64,000 nucleotides of DNA from JAOAPG01 sp963791575. Its GTDB lineage: Bacteria; Acidobacteriota; Terriglobia; Terriglobales; Acidobacteriaceae. The notes under the pieces were generated by a model. That model did not search any database. It was not told the origin of the DNA and saw only the letters and a list, made by a program, of their open reading frames with translations. Below, in pieces: positions 1 through 8,336 of this stretch. The stretch is from positions 62,001 to 126,000 of the forward strand of contig CAWBSY010000008.1 in assembly GCA_963791575.1 (NCBI GenBank), read 5' to 3'. Both the position numbers and the translations under genes were made by a program. Each line of letters opens with the position of its first letter. The stretch's first letter is position 1.

Positions 1-72
1 GGCAAGATTCGCCTTTCCACAAAAGAAAAGCTCACGATCCTGGGAAAGGGCTTTCTGCAGCGCCTGACCTAA
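1..72 (+). CDS. C-terminal end of squalene/phytoene synthase-like protein, probably HpnD (partial)
   Basis: An open frame runs from the window edge to a TAA at 70-72 and encodes 23 residues, rich in Lys, Arg and Leu (reading KIRLSTKEKL near its start). Its stop overlaps the hpnE start as TAATG, so the two genes are probably translationally coupled. HpnD, which makes presqualene/hydroxysqualene intermediates for HpnE, is the usual upstream neighbour of hpnE, and the basic tail fits that family. The assignment rests on context and a short tail only. Confidence 0.55.
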   Translation, partial: GKIRLSTKEKLTILGKGFLQRLT

Positions 73-1493
73 TGAGTGTGCCCCAACCGAACGAAAGCAC
101 TGCAAACTTCACAGCAGCACAAAATCCCACAGTAGCAGTGGTTGGTGGTGGCCTGGCTGGCTTGGCGGCTGCCTGCGCTCTCGCGGAAAGCGGCTTCCGC
201 GTGAGCCTGTTCGAACGCCGTCCTTATCTTGGAGGTCGTGCTTCGTCTTATCAACATCCGGGAACAGGCGAGGTGGTCGACAACTGCCAGCACGTGCTTT
301 TTGGGTGCTGTACGAATCTGATCGAGTTTTACAAACGCATCGGGGTGAATGAAAAAATTCGCTGGTCAGACGAGATGACGTTCGTCGAGCCGGGCGGCCG
401 GAAGTCAATCCTGCGTCCCACGTTTCTGCCGCCTCCTTTTCATACGATGCCGTCGTTCTTGAGTTTCCCTTTTTTGGATTTGCGGGACAAGCTCGCTATT
501 GCTCGAGCGATGGCATTCCTTGTTCCGCACGTGCTTCCGGATAGCGGAGAGTCGTTCATGGACTGGTTGCGGAAGCATCGGCAGACAGAGATGTCCATCG
601 AGCGTTTCTGGAAGCCTGTGCTGGTGAGTGCATTGAGTGAGGACCTGGATCAAGTTTCGGTTTCTGCTGCGGCTCAGGTAGTCCGAGAATCGATGAAATC
701 GGAAACTGCCCGGCAAATGGGGATACCGTCAATTCCGCTGACTGAACTTTACAGCGCCGCGCAGGATTACATTATGAAGCGTGGCGGAAGTGTCCGCCTG
801 CGATCCGGTATTGAGAGTTTGCGAATGGAAAACGATCAACCGGTGCTGGAATTTGCCGAGGGTTTGGCGAAATTTGATTTCGTGGTATTAGCGCTTCCTT
901 TTCTCGCGCTGTCATCTGTGCTGCCGCAGAACGGCGATTCACAACCATTGCGTGAGAGGATATCTCATTTCGAAAGTTCTCCCATCACTGGAATTCATCT
1001 ATGGTTTGATCGGCAAATTAGCGACCTTGAACATGCAGTTCTCCTGGATCGCACTGTGCAATGGATGTTTCACAAATCGAAGCTGCTGGGACGGAACAGC
1101 GAAGGCAGCTATATCGAGTTGGTTGTGAGCGCGTCAAAAAGTCTGATCGAAAAATCGAAGCAGGAAATCGTGGACCTTGCGTTGAATGAAGTTCGCGAGT
1201 TTTTTCCGGAAGCGCGCTCTGCGAACCTAGTAAAGTCAACGGTCGTAAAAGAAGTGAATGCGACCTATTCGCCAAGACCGGGCATCGATGCTCATCGGCC
1301 GAAGCCAGAAACCATTTGGCCGAGAGTGTTTTTGGCGGGGGATTGGACGGCAACGGGCTGGCCAGCGACGATGGAGGGAGCGGTGCGAAGCGGATATCTA
1401 GCAGCCGAAGCGTTGGTTCGAGCGACAGGGAAGAGTACCCGCTTTGTGGTTCCTGACCTTCCACCAGCGGGCTTCATGCGGTTGTTCGGGTAG
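72..1493 (+). CDS. hpnE: Hydroxysqualene dehydroxylase HpnE (FAD-dependent)
   Basis: This 473-residue flavoprotein of the amine-oxidase/phytoene-desaturase fold reduces hydroxysqualene to squalene in the HpnC/D/E route to hopanoids. The dinucleotide-binding motif GGGLAG is at residues 25-30, followed by LGGRASSY at about 53-60. The C-terminal FAD motif is near residue 417 (FLAGDWTATGWPATMEGA). The length is normal and the frame intact. The ATG at 72 overlaps the preceding stop, which supports the start despite a weak ribosome site. HpnE is favoured over a carotenoid desaturase because of the HpnD-like tail upstream and hpnJ nearby. Confidence 0.9.
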   Translation: MSVPQPNESTANFTAAQNPTVAVVGGGLAGLAAACALAESGFRVSLFERRPYLGGRASSYQHPGTGEVVDNCQHVLFGCCTNLIEFYKRIGVNEKIRWSDEMTFVEPGGRKSILRPTFLPPPFHTMPSFLSFPFLDLRDKLAIARAMAFLVPHVLPDSGESFMDWLRKHRQTEMSIERFWKPVLVSALSEDLDQVSVSAAAQVVRESMKSETARQMGIPSIPLTELYSAAQDYIMKRGGSVRLRSGIESLRMENDQPVLEFAEGLAKFDFVVLALPFLALSSVLPQNGDSQPLRERISHFESSPITGIHLWFDRQISDLEHAVLLDRTVQWMFHKSKLLGRNSEGSYIELVVSASKSLIEKSKQEIVDLALNEVREFFPEARSANLVKSTVVKEVNATYSPRPGIDAHRPKPETIWPRVFLAGDWTATGWPATMEGAVRSGYLAAEALVRATGKSTRFVVPDLPPAGFMRLFG

Positions 1494-1539
1494 CTCTCCT
1501 GAGTTTGTGATGGGGTCTCTCTTGTTGGGGCTAGTTGTC

Positions 1540-1564
1540 GACGGCGAGGACGCCCGTCGCTACA
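1540..1564. repeat. Dispersed palindromic repeat, copy 1
   Basis: This sequence shares a 22-nt core (GGCGAGGACGCCCGTCGCTA plus CA) with 58131-58152. It contains an imperfect hairpin, GACGGCG / CGCCCGTC around AGGA. It lies just after the hpnE stop and before the convergent small membrane protein gene, so it may act as a 3'-end stem-loop or a REP-like unit. Only two copies are visible here. Confidence 0.6.
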
Positions 1565-1583
1565 TAGAATTTCGAATTGATTA

Positions 1584-1964
1584 TTACGCGGCCAGTAACA
1601 CCACACCGCTGGCTACTAGCAACGCTGCAGCCCATCTTCGCTTATCTACCTTTTCGTGAAGAAAGATCTTCGCCGCTACCGCATTTGCGACAAAGGTTAG
1701 CGCTGCTGCGGCCGGACCCACCAAGCTAACGTCTGCCCACGACAACGCGAACATCAGGCTATAAAACGCTACCGTCATGCATGCAATGCCGAGTAGGAAC
1801 CAAGGATTTTTTAGGATTCGTCCCGCAACGTGTAGCAGAGTCATACGGCGCCAGAGTTCGCCCACGTCTCCAACCTGCTTCATGGCATGCGAGAGCAGCA
1901 CGTCTCCGGAAGAAGATGCGAGTACTACGGCGAGAATTGCTCCCCAGGTGTAAGCCTGTGTCAT
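1584..1964 (-). CDS. Small DMT/SMR-like membrane protein, subunit 2 of a pair
   Basis: The 126-residue hydrophobic protein has about four predicted transmembrane segments and an EamA/SMR-like pattern, with LSWADVSLVGPAAAALTFV near its middle. Its ATG overlaps the TGA of the upstream gene (ATGA at 1961-1964), so the two are co-translated. Half-size DMT proteins usually work as dimers, and overlapping pairs suggest a heterodimer. The pair lies between hpnE and hpnJ, so export of a hopanoid or lipid precursor is possible, but nothing in the sequence fixes the substrate. Confidence 0.75.
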   Translation of the reverse strand: MTQAYTWGAILAVVLASSSGDVLLSHAMKQVGDVGELWRRMTLLHVAGRILKNPWFLLGIACMTVAFYSLMFALSWADVSLVGPAAAALTFVANAVAAKIFLHEKVDKRRWAAALLVASGVVLLAA

Positions 1965-2416
1965 CGCTTTGACCTCGACTCTTCTCCCGCGCTTACCATT
2001 TCGGCTTCCGTTTCAGTGCGATCTTCACTGGTCTGCGTCGTGTGGGTTAGTTCTGGCCCTCGGGTGACGAATCCGACACCACCCGAAATTAAGACGATCC
2101 CAGCCCAGCGGGTTGCTGAGACTTGTTCGTGTAGGGCGAATTTTGCAATCAAAGCCAGCAATACATAACTGAGAGATGTCGCGGGAAGAACGTAGGTTAG
2201 GTCCGCCCAGGAAAGAGCGGTCATGTAGGAAGCGAAGAAGCAGAGCAAAAACAAAATCCCCAGAGCGACCCAGGGATTCAGAATTGCCAGAATAATATGC
2301 TGCAGATTTTGCAATGAAACGGTGCCGATCTGCTTCATTCCGCGAGAGAGCAGCGAATCACCAATTGCCGCGCTCACGGCCACACCGGCCAGCACCAGAT
2401 ACTTGCGAAAGGTCAC
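1961..2416 (-). CDS. Small DMT/SMR-like membrane protein, subunit 1 of a pair
   Basis: This 151-residue protein has four predicted membrane spans and a hydrophilic tail of about 35 residues rich in Glu, Ser and Arg. It resembles its downstream partner (both carry LSWADL/V followed by LPATS or VGPAA), which points to duplication of one half-transporter. The different tails suggest fixed, asymmetric roles in a heterodimer. The gene precedes its partner with a 4-base overlap and sits 41 bases downstream of the hpnJ stop on the same strand, so all three may share a transcript. The substrate is unknown. Confidence 0.75.
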   Translation of the reverse strand: MTFRKYLVLAGVAVSAAIGDSLLSRGMKQIGTVSLQNLQHIILAILNPWVALGILFLLCFFASYMTALSWADLTYVLPATSLSYVLLALIAKFALHEQVSATRWAGIVLISGGVGFVTRGPELTHTTQTSEDRTETEAEMVSAGEESRSKR

Positions 2417-2456
2417 ACTTGTCTTAATCTCAAAGCTTATTCTTTTAAACGAAAAC

Positions 2457-3932
2457 CTAAACGTTAACCGGCTCCGGAGTAACCGCCGAATCTTTCTCGC
2501 GCTTGTCCTTAACCCATTTGTGACGCATGGAACGCGTCTTCAGGAAAGCCTTTGCCTCTTTGTAGAGACGCTTACGATCGCCGCTATGAAATGCCGCTTT
2601 CCTCAGAATGCGGTAAACGGCTTTTGGCCGGAAATAATATTCGTCATAGAAGCGGTGTACGGAATCGAGAATCTCATCAGCAGGTAAGCCAGGATACTGA
2701 ATGTGAGCGAGTTGATGACCGCCCTCGTCCACCATCTTGGTGTCCTTCACCATGAAACCATTACTTACCGCGTAATCGTAAAGCTCAGTGCCAGGATACG
2801 CGTGTGCGACCGAGACTTGGATAGTTTCTACGTCCAGCTCTTTAGCGAATGCAATCGTGTTGTTGATGGTCTCGCGAGTCTCTCCCGGCAATCCGAGAAT
2901 GAAATCGCCGTGAATGACAAGGCCGAGTTTGTGGCAATCTTTCGTGAATTGACGCGCCCGCTCGATCGTGGCACCCTTTTTGATGTTCTTCAGTATCTGC
3001 TGATCTCCCGACTCGTAGCCCACAATCAGAAGACGGCAACCGGCTTCCTTCATGGCCTTTAGCGTTTCGTAATTGGTTGTGACACGCGAAGTGCAGGACC
3101 AAGTCAATTTGAGCGGTTTTAGTTTCGCGCACAACTCGACAGTCCGAGCTTGCTGGATGTTGAATGTGTCATCGTCGAAGAAGAACTCTCGTACGTTCGG
3201 CCAGTATTCTTTCGCTTTGGCCATTTCGCGAGCCACGTCATCGGTCGAGCGCTTGCGCCATGCGTGGCCACTGGTCGTTTGCGGCCATAAGCAGAAGGTG
3301 CATTGCGCTGGGCATCCGCGAGTGGTGTAGAGAGAAACGAACGGATTCAACAAGAACGGCACGTTATAGCGTGTTACGTCGAGATCGCGTTTATACACGT
3401 CAGTGACGTGCGGCATGGCATCGAGGTCCTGCATCTGCGGGCGATCGGGATTGTGCACGACCGATCCGTTCTTCAGAAACGAGACCCCCATAATCTCTTC
3501 AAGCGGTTTGCCTTGCGCGAATTCCACAGTGGAGTAGTCGAATTCTTTGCGGCATACGAAATCAATGGCTGAGCAATCTCTCAACGCTCGTTCGGGCAGT
3601 ACGGTCACATGTGGACCAACGAAAGCAATCTTGATCTTCGGATTAGCTTCTTTGATCTTATGCGAAAGCCGGATGTCGCCAGGAAATCCAGGTGTGCTCG
3701 TGTATAGCACCAGGAAATCGTACTGTTTTGCGATCTCGATGGTTTCTTCCGCCGAGATGTAGTGGGGCGGCGCATCCAGTAGCCGGGCTCCTTCCAACAT
3801 TCCTGCCGGATATGCAAGCCAGACCGGGTACCAGTAGGACTCAATCTCGCGCGTCGCCGGCCAACGTGAACCAGCTCCGCCGTCGAAGTTTTCAAATGAA
3901 GGGGGATTCAAGAACAGTGTTTTTAAAGGCAT
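2457..3932 (-). CDS. hpnJ: Hopanoid-associated radical SAM/B12-binding protein HpnJ
   Basis: The 491-residue protein has an N-terminal cobalamin-binding-like domain (about 60-160) followed by a radical SAM barrel. The 4Fe-4S cysteines are C207, C211 and C214 in CPAQCTFC. The opening MPLKTLFLNPPSF and the WPQTTSGHAWRKRS stretch after the cluster are typical of HpnJ. HpnJ is tied to late tailoring of bacteriohopanepolyols, where it is needed to form the cyclitol ether head group. The frame is intact and the length normal. Together with hpnE it suggests the cell makes C35 hopanoids, although shc, hpnH and hpnG are not in this window. Confidence 0.9.
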   Translation of the reverse strand: MPLKTLFLNPPSFENFDGGAGSRWPATREIESYWYPVWLAYPAGMLEGARLLDAPPHYISAEETIEIAKQYDFLVLYTSTPGFPGDIRLSHKIKEANPKIKIAFVGPHVTVLPERALRDCSAIDFVCRKEFDYSTVEFAQGKPLEEIMGVSFLKNGSVVHNPDRPQMQDLDAMPHVTDVYKRDLDVTRYNVPFLLNPFVSLYTTRGCPAQCTFCLWPQTTSGHAWRKRSTDDVAREMAKAKEYWPNVREFFFDDDTFNIQQARTVELCAKLKPLKLTWSCTSRVTTNYETLKAMKEAGCRLLIVGYESGDQQILKNIKKGATIERARQFTKDCHKLGLVIHGDFILGLPGETRETINNTIAFAKELDVETIQVSVAHAYPGTELYDYAVSNGFMVKDTKMVDEGGHQLAHIQYPGLPADEILDSVHRFYDEYYFRPKAVYRILRKAAFHSGDRKRLYKEAKAFLKTRSMRHKWVKDKREKDSAVTPEPVNV

Positions 3933-4170
3933 ATGGGTGAATAACTTATCTTAACATTTTCGAGTGTGCCGTTTGCTTCGATGTACCTTTCGGGTACACC
4001 AAAAATGGTACTGCTTTAGCTCTGCCACGCACACGACTACCAAGTGTAAGTCTCTAATTTACGGTCAGTTGCGGACGATCTGCAACGCCATCACGCTGAA
4101 CACATGCTTTGACGCAGTAAAGGGCGAAAATGGCCTGTCAATGGAGCAACGCTTCTTCTCGCAAATCCAG

Positions 4171-5484
4171 TCATTTGCTCCCATTTACCCAGCCTTCGAG
4201 CTCGCCTGTAGCCCGAAGCAAGGCGATGCGGGTCCGCTCCAACTCAAAATTGGCATTTTGCAGAGCCTCATAACGAGCTACGGCTTGAACTCTGGCGTCC
4301 TCGGAATCATGCAGGGTCGCGTTTCCACCGCTCACCCGCACCTGTGTCGCTTCAAAATTTGATCGGGCGATCTGATATTCGAGATCGGCCACTTGCTGGG
4401 CAGCAGCGAGTTGCTCGACCGAGCGCTGCAATTTCAGGGTTTCGTCGGAGACTTGATTTTTCGCGACCTTCACATCGTTATGTGCGTGAAATGCTTCAGC
4501 GTCCGCGGCTTGAGCATGGGAACGCTGAGCTGGACTTAGAAACGGAAAGCGAATAACAACACCAATTGAAGCGTCATTAAGTTGAAAACTGTTCGCCTGA
4601 TAAAACTGCAACCAATTATTGAATTTCGCGAGCAGCGCGTACTGAGCAGCGAAATCAACCGTGGGCCACAATGACCGATGTTCTCCACGGGCCCTGAAGT
4701 CCATTGCCAAGGCATGAGTTTGTGCAGACTGCACGGAAAAACTCGCTTGCTGAGCTTTCGCGGCATAATCTTGGTCCTGTTTCATTTCTGGCAATGCGGG
4801 AATAGATTCCGGCACGATTTCGATCGACGCTACCGGCATTCCTGTCAATTGCGAAAGACGATTGGTGAGGATGTCGATCGCACCCCGAGCTTGTGTGATG
4901 CTGAGCCGGGCGCGAGCCGTGGTCAGGAGTGCTTGATTGCGAAGCAGAGGATTGTCAACGCCTTCCTGGATGCGCTGATTGACAATCTGTTCCATCTTAA
5001 GCGCGGAATCCAGTTGCTCATTCAAGTACGAAAGCTGAGTCTGCCACTTATTGATTTCCGCGTAAGTCAGGACAGTATCTTGCATGATCTGCTGACGCTG
5101 TTCTTTCCCCTGGTAAGAACTCGCCTGCCATTCCGTTTTCGCCGCATTGATAAATTCTCGCAAAGCCGGGTTGACAATCGCAGATTGGGAAGTGACGTTG
5201 ACAATCGAGGGGGCTGAACCTTCAAGACTGAGCGGGAAGCCCCAACTGTCGCCCAAGCTGGATCCGACAACCAACTGCGGTAGATATTGGTTGTGCGCTT
5301 CCCGGTAGGACGCAAAAGCGTGCTGGGAGTCCGCTTCTGCCGCGGCTGCGCTCGTGCTGTGCTTCAACGCCAGTTCTACCGCTTGCTTCAACGGCAACGG
5401 TTCCGCAGCTAGATCTACGATTGAAGAAAAAATAATCAGAGGCAGCAGGAGGGACAGGCGTGCAGCACGCAAAAAAGCATTCAT
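4171..5484 (-). CDS. TolC-family outer-membrane efflux protein
   Basis: The 437-residue protein has a signal peptide (MNAFLRAARLSLLLPLIIF) and then two OEP repeats dominated by long amphipathic helices, as in TolC trimers that form an outer-membrane and periplasmic tunnel. I use the ATG at 5484 because AAAGGTGA lies about 7 bases upstream and a signal peptide follows at once; an in-frame ATG at 5520 would put a charged extension before it. It is the last gene of an adaptor-TPR-TolC operon read right to left, 37 bases after the TPR gene. No inner-membrane pump gene is adjacent. Confidence 0.85.
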   Translation of the reverse strand: MNAFLRAARLSLLLPLIIFSSIVDLAAEPLPLKQAVELALKHSTSAAAAEADSQHAFASYREAHNQYLPQLVVGSSLGDSWGFPLSLEGSAPSIVNVTSQSAIVNPALREFINAAKTEWQASSYQGKEQRQQIMQDTVLTYAEINKWQTQLSYLNEQLDSALKMEQIVNQRIQEGVDNPLLRNQALLTTARARLSITQARGAIDILTNRLSQLTGMPVASIEIVPESIPALPEMKQDQDYAAKAQQASFSVQSAQTHALAMDFRARGEHRSLWPTVDFAAQYALLAKFNNWLQFYQANSFQLNDASIGVVIRFPFLSPAQRSHAQAADAEAFHAHNDVKVAKNQVSDETLKLQRSVEQLAAAQQVADLEYQIARSNFEATQVRVSGGNATLHDSEDARVQAVARYEALQNANFELERTRIALLRATGELEGWVNGSK

Positions 5485-5521
5485 CACGTCACCTTTCCAG
5501 AAAAGAAGAGAGGATTGCAAT

Positions 5522-6487
5522 TCAGCGATTGATACGATTTAGTGCTTCTTGCGCAGGCGAAAAGCTTCTGGCCAAGCCTAGAGCCGCGCGATACTCTTGG
5601 GTAGCGGCTTGCATGTCACCCTGCTTTTCCAGCACGGTTCCCAGAAGGTAATGCGCCTTGAATGCCGGAGCCTGCTCCACGGAAGTCTTCGAAGAAAGAT
5701 AGCGTCGAAGGAGTTCAGCAGCATCAGGAAAATTGCGGTTCGTATGAACCAGAATTTCAGCTGCGTCAAATAAAGCTTCCGGACGGTCTACCGGAGCAGC
5801 GATGACGTGGTGCAACGCTTCTTGCATGTCGTCAAATCGATTGGAGTGCTTGTAAAAGAGACCTAAATTCAGCCATGCGCTTGCCGCTCCGTGACTGGCT
5901 TGGATGGCAGCGCGGTAATATTGTTCGGCAGCAGCAACATCCCTCTTCTTTTCGGCGATCCTCGCATTCACCCAATCTGCTTTAGCAGGATCCAGAGTCT
6001 GTAAGGTGCGGGCCTCGGCTTCGGCTTTGTCTCTGCCGCCACCCACAATTCCCGGGGCTTCCAGGTAGAACTCCGCCAGGTCTGTGATGGCAGGGACGTT
6101 TTTCGGATCAAGCTGAACCGCAGTTTCAAACTCGCTGCGTGTTTTCTTGGCGAGTCCGGCAGCAGTCATAAAATTGGCCCCGTCGGCCTTTTCGCCATAA
6201 GTGCGGCCGAGCCAGAGATGATAATCGCTATTGTTGGGATCTAATGACACTGCCTTCTGGCAATTGGGAATGCCACGGTCCCAGTCTCCCAGAGAGAAAT
6301 AAGCGCGACACAAAAGATTGTGAGCTTCCGCATCGCTCGGCGATGTATTGATTTTGCCGCGTAAGGTGATGATGGCATCATCGATTCGGCCATCTGCTAG
6401 TAACGAGGATGCGGAAGGGTCGGCCGCCGCGACTGCGGGCAACGCTGCCAGTAAAAACGAGAGAAGAAATTTTGTCGTCGAACTCAT
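5522..6487 (-). CDS. Secreted tetratricopeptide-repeat protein
   Basis: The 321-residue protein has a clear signal peptide (MSSTTKFLLSFLLAALPAVAA) followed by TPR-type helix pairs along its whole length, for example AHNLLCRAYFSLGDWDRGI and repeats near residues 155-300. TPR proteins are scaffolds, and the signal peptide puts this one in the periplasm. It starts 4 bases after the adaptor stop and lies directly before the TolC gene, so it may assist assembly or substrate delivery for that complex. This role is inferred from gene order. Confidence 0.85.
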   Translation of the reverse strand: MSSTTKFLLSFLLAALPAVAAADPSASSLLADGRIDDAIITLRGKINTSPSDAEAHNLLCRAYFSLGDWDRGIPNCQKAVSLDPNNSDYHLWLGRTYGEKADGANFMTAAGLAKKTRSEFETAVQLDPKNVPAITDLAEFYLEAPGIVGGGRDKAEAEARTLQTLDPAKADWVNARIAEKKRDVAAAEQYYRAAIQASHGAASAWLNLGLFYKHSNRFDDMQEALHHVIAAPVDRPEALFDAAEILVHTNRNFPDAAELLRRYLSSKTSVEQAPAFKAHYLLGTVLEKQGDMQAATQEYRAALGLARSFSPAQEALNRINR

Positions 6488-6491
6488 CCCT

Positions 6492-7742
6492 TTAACGAAC
6501 CACCTTCACTGTCACTCCTTTGTACAGCGGCTTGGAATTGGTGGAAGTGAGCGCCACTTCGGCATTTTCGGAAAGCCCGCTACTAATTTCCACCTGCGTC
6601 AGATTGGAGATCGAAGTCTGAACCTCCTGCCGCTTCAGTTCGTTGTTCACGATTTGGAAAACGTAAGGTTTGCTGTCGTCTTGGCGTAAGGCCTCGCGTG
6701 GAATCGTCAGCACATCGCGATGCTCTGCCGTGACAATCGTTACGCCCACATTCACATTGGGAAGTAGTTTGTAATCGTGATTGTCAACGACGCAAGTTGT
6801 CTCTCCGACATTTCGAGTGCCGTGCAATTTCACGGTTGCGGGTATTCCGCTCACAGCTCCGTCCCACTTCCGCGCAGGCATTGCATCCCAGGTCACCTCG
6901 ATTTTATTTCCGGGTGAAAGACGGGCTATGTCTGGTTCATCCACGAAGGCGCGCACCACGACTTTCGATAAGTCGGCTTCCTGCAAGACAAGATCGCCAG
7001 GATTGACGTAATTGCCTTGATGCACGGGAAGGGAATACACGACTCCATCGAACGGAGCTCGAATATTTAATTGGCTGAGAATGTCTTCGGACGCAGCATA
7101 AGCGCTTTGTGCTCCCATTTTCCCAGCTTCGGCTTTGGCAATTTCTGGCTTCGAGTAGCGGTCTTTTTGCTTCTGCTGGAGCAATTTAAAATCCGCATTA
7201 GCGCGATCAAGCTGATCTTGAGCTGCCGTGACTTCACCAGGAGATGCCGCCCCGCTCTGCTGCAAACGTTTCAATGCATCGAGATTTCGTTGCGCTGCGT
7301 CCCGCTCACTGCGAGCTTTTATTAGTCCCGCATCGAGTGTCAGAATCTCTTCTTGATTGCCGCCGCTCTGGATCGCACTGATATCGGCATCGGACGCCCG
7401 AATTTGCGCGAGAGCCCGCGCTGCCTGACTGCGGGCCTCGGCGTCGTCCAATTGCACCAGGAGTTGCCCTCTCTTGACGTGGTCGCCTTCCGCTACTAGC
7501 AACTTCTTGATGGTCGTCCCCACGGGAGTATGGGCTTCGAAGTTATGCAGAGGCTCAACCTTGCCGTTGGTAGACACCACGCTTCGTATATCGCCACGCG
7601 CCACTGTGACCGCTCGCACAGGGATAGTCTCGTCACGTGATCTGAAAGACGCCAGCAACACCACTACGGCTACGATGCCCAGGCTCCAAACGAGCCAACG
7701 GTGACGCGAAAAAAAAGTCGTTTTGTGGGCAGCAGCAACCAT
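6492..7742 (-). CDS. HlyD/MacA-type periplasmic adaptor subunit
   Basis: The 416-residue membrane-fusion protein has one N-terminal membrane anchor (about 16-33). A barrel-sandwich (lipoyl-like) half at about 68-100 includes VAEGDHVKRGQLLVQLDDAE. A coiled-coil hairpin spans about 100-215, and beta-barrel domains follow to the C terminus. Such adaptors bridge an inner-membrane pump to TolC. It is the first gene of the three-gene operon. The pump itself (ABC or RND) is absent from the neighbourhood, so it must be encoded elsewhere or the system must borrow one. Confidence 0.88.
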   Translation of the reverse strand: MVAAAHKTTFFSRHRWLVWSLGIVAVVVLLASFRSRDETIPVRAVTVARGDIRSVVSTNGKVEPLHNFEAHTPVGTTIKKLLVAEGDHVKRGQLLVQLDDAEARSQAARALAQIRASDADISAIQSGGNQEEILTLDAGLIKARSERDAAQRNLDALKRLQQSGAASPGEVTAAQDQLDRANADFKLLQQKQKDRYSKPEIAKAEAGKMGAQSAYAASEDILSQLNIRAPFDGVVYSLPVHQGNYVNPGDLVLQEADLSKVVVRAFVDEPDIARLSPGNKIEVTWDAMPARKWDGAVSGIPATVKLHGTRNVGETTCVVDNHDYKLLPNVNVGVTIVTAEHRDVLTIPREALRQDDSKPYVFQIVNNELKRQEVQTSISNLTQVEISSGLSENAEVALTSTNSKPLYKGVTVKVVR

Positions 7743-7886
7743 TCAATTTGGGCACAACAATGCTATCACCTGGGCCTTTACAGAAGCTTAACGGGACTTA
7801 ACCCATTAGATGCACTGGATCTGCTCCAGAACTCAGATTCTCGCAGCATTTTGAGCTTTCAGTACAGCACTGTTTAGAATGGAGTT

Positions 7887-8297
7887 ATGCCCAAGCAGTC
7901 GCGTTACACACCCGAGCACGCCGAGTCAGGACTCGATGCGGATTTTCCGGAAATTGAGACTTGGCCGAATCAATTCCCTGGCTATGAAATCATCGTAGAT
8001 GATCCGGAATTTACTTCTGTTTGCCCAAAGACGGGCCTGCCCGATTTCGGTGTTTTGACCATTCGCTACATGCCAAATCGAGATTGTCTGGAGTTGAAGT
8101 CGCTAAAAGAATATTTGCACTCCTATCGCAATCTCGGAATTTTTCAGGAGAATATCGTGAATCGCGTTCTTGAGGATGTAGTGCGATGGGCCAAGCCGGT
8201 TTGGGCGGAAGTGAAAGGCGACTTCCGTCCGCGTGGCGGAATTTCCACAACCGTGGTTGCGAAGTGGCCGAGGCCGAAAGGATCGCGCACGAAGTAA
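7887..8297 (+). CDS. queF: NADPH-dependent 7-cyano-7-deazaguanine reductase QueF
   Basis: This 136-residue type I (YkvM-like) QueF reduces preQ0 to preQ1 in queuosine synthesis. The thioimide-forming cysteine is C46 in TSVCPKTGLPDFG, with the catalytic acid D53 close by. The NADPH-binding QueF motif ELKSLKEYLHSYRN is at 69-82. The length is normal for the unimodular class. The start is an ATG. No preQ1 riboswitch-like CTA/AAAAACTAA pattern was visible in the 144 bases upstream. Other queuosine genes are not nearby. Confidence 0.95.
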   Translation: MPKQSRYTPEHAESGLDADFPEIETWPNQFPGYEIIVDDPEFTSVCPKTGLPDFGVLTIRYMPNRDCLELKSLKEYLHSYRNLGIFQENIVNRVLEDVVRWAKPVWAEVKGDFRPRGGISTTVVAKWPRPKGSRTK

Positions 8298-8336
8298 TGC
8301 CGATGATCTGAATCGGCATGTTATATTCCACGCCAA

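Noticed and set aside
3964..4362. Plus-strand open frame between hpnJ and the TolC gene
   Set aside because: It overlaps the TolC gene end, has irregular composition and no recognisable motif.
7743..7886. preQ1 riboswitch before queF
   Set aside because: No conserved loop/pseudoknot pattern ending in CTA/AAAAACTAA is visible.
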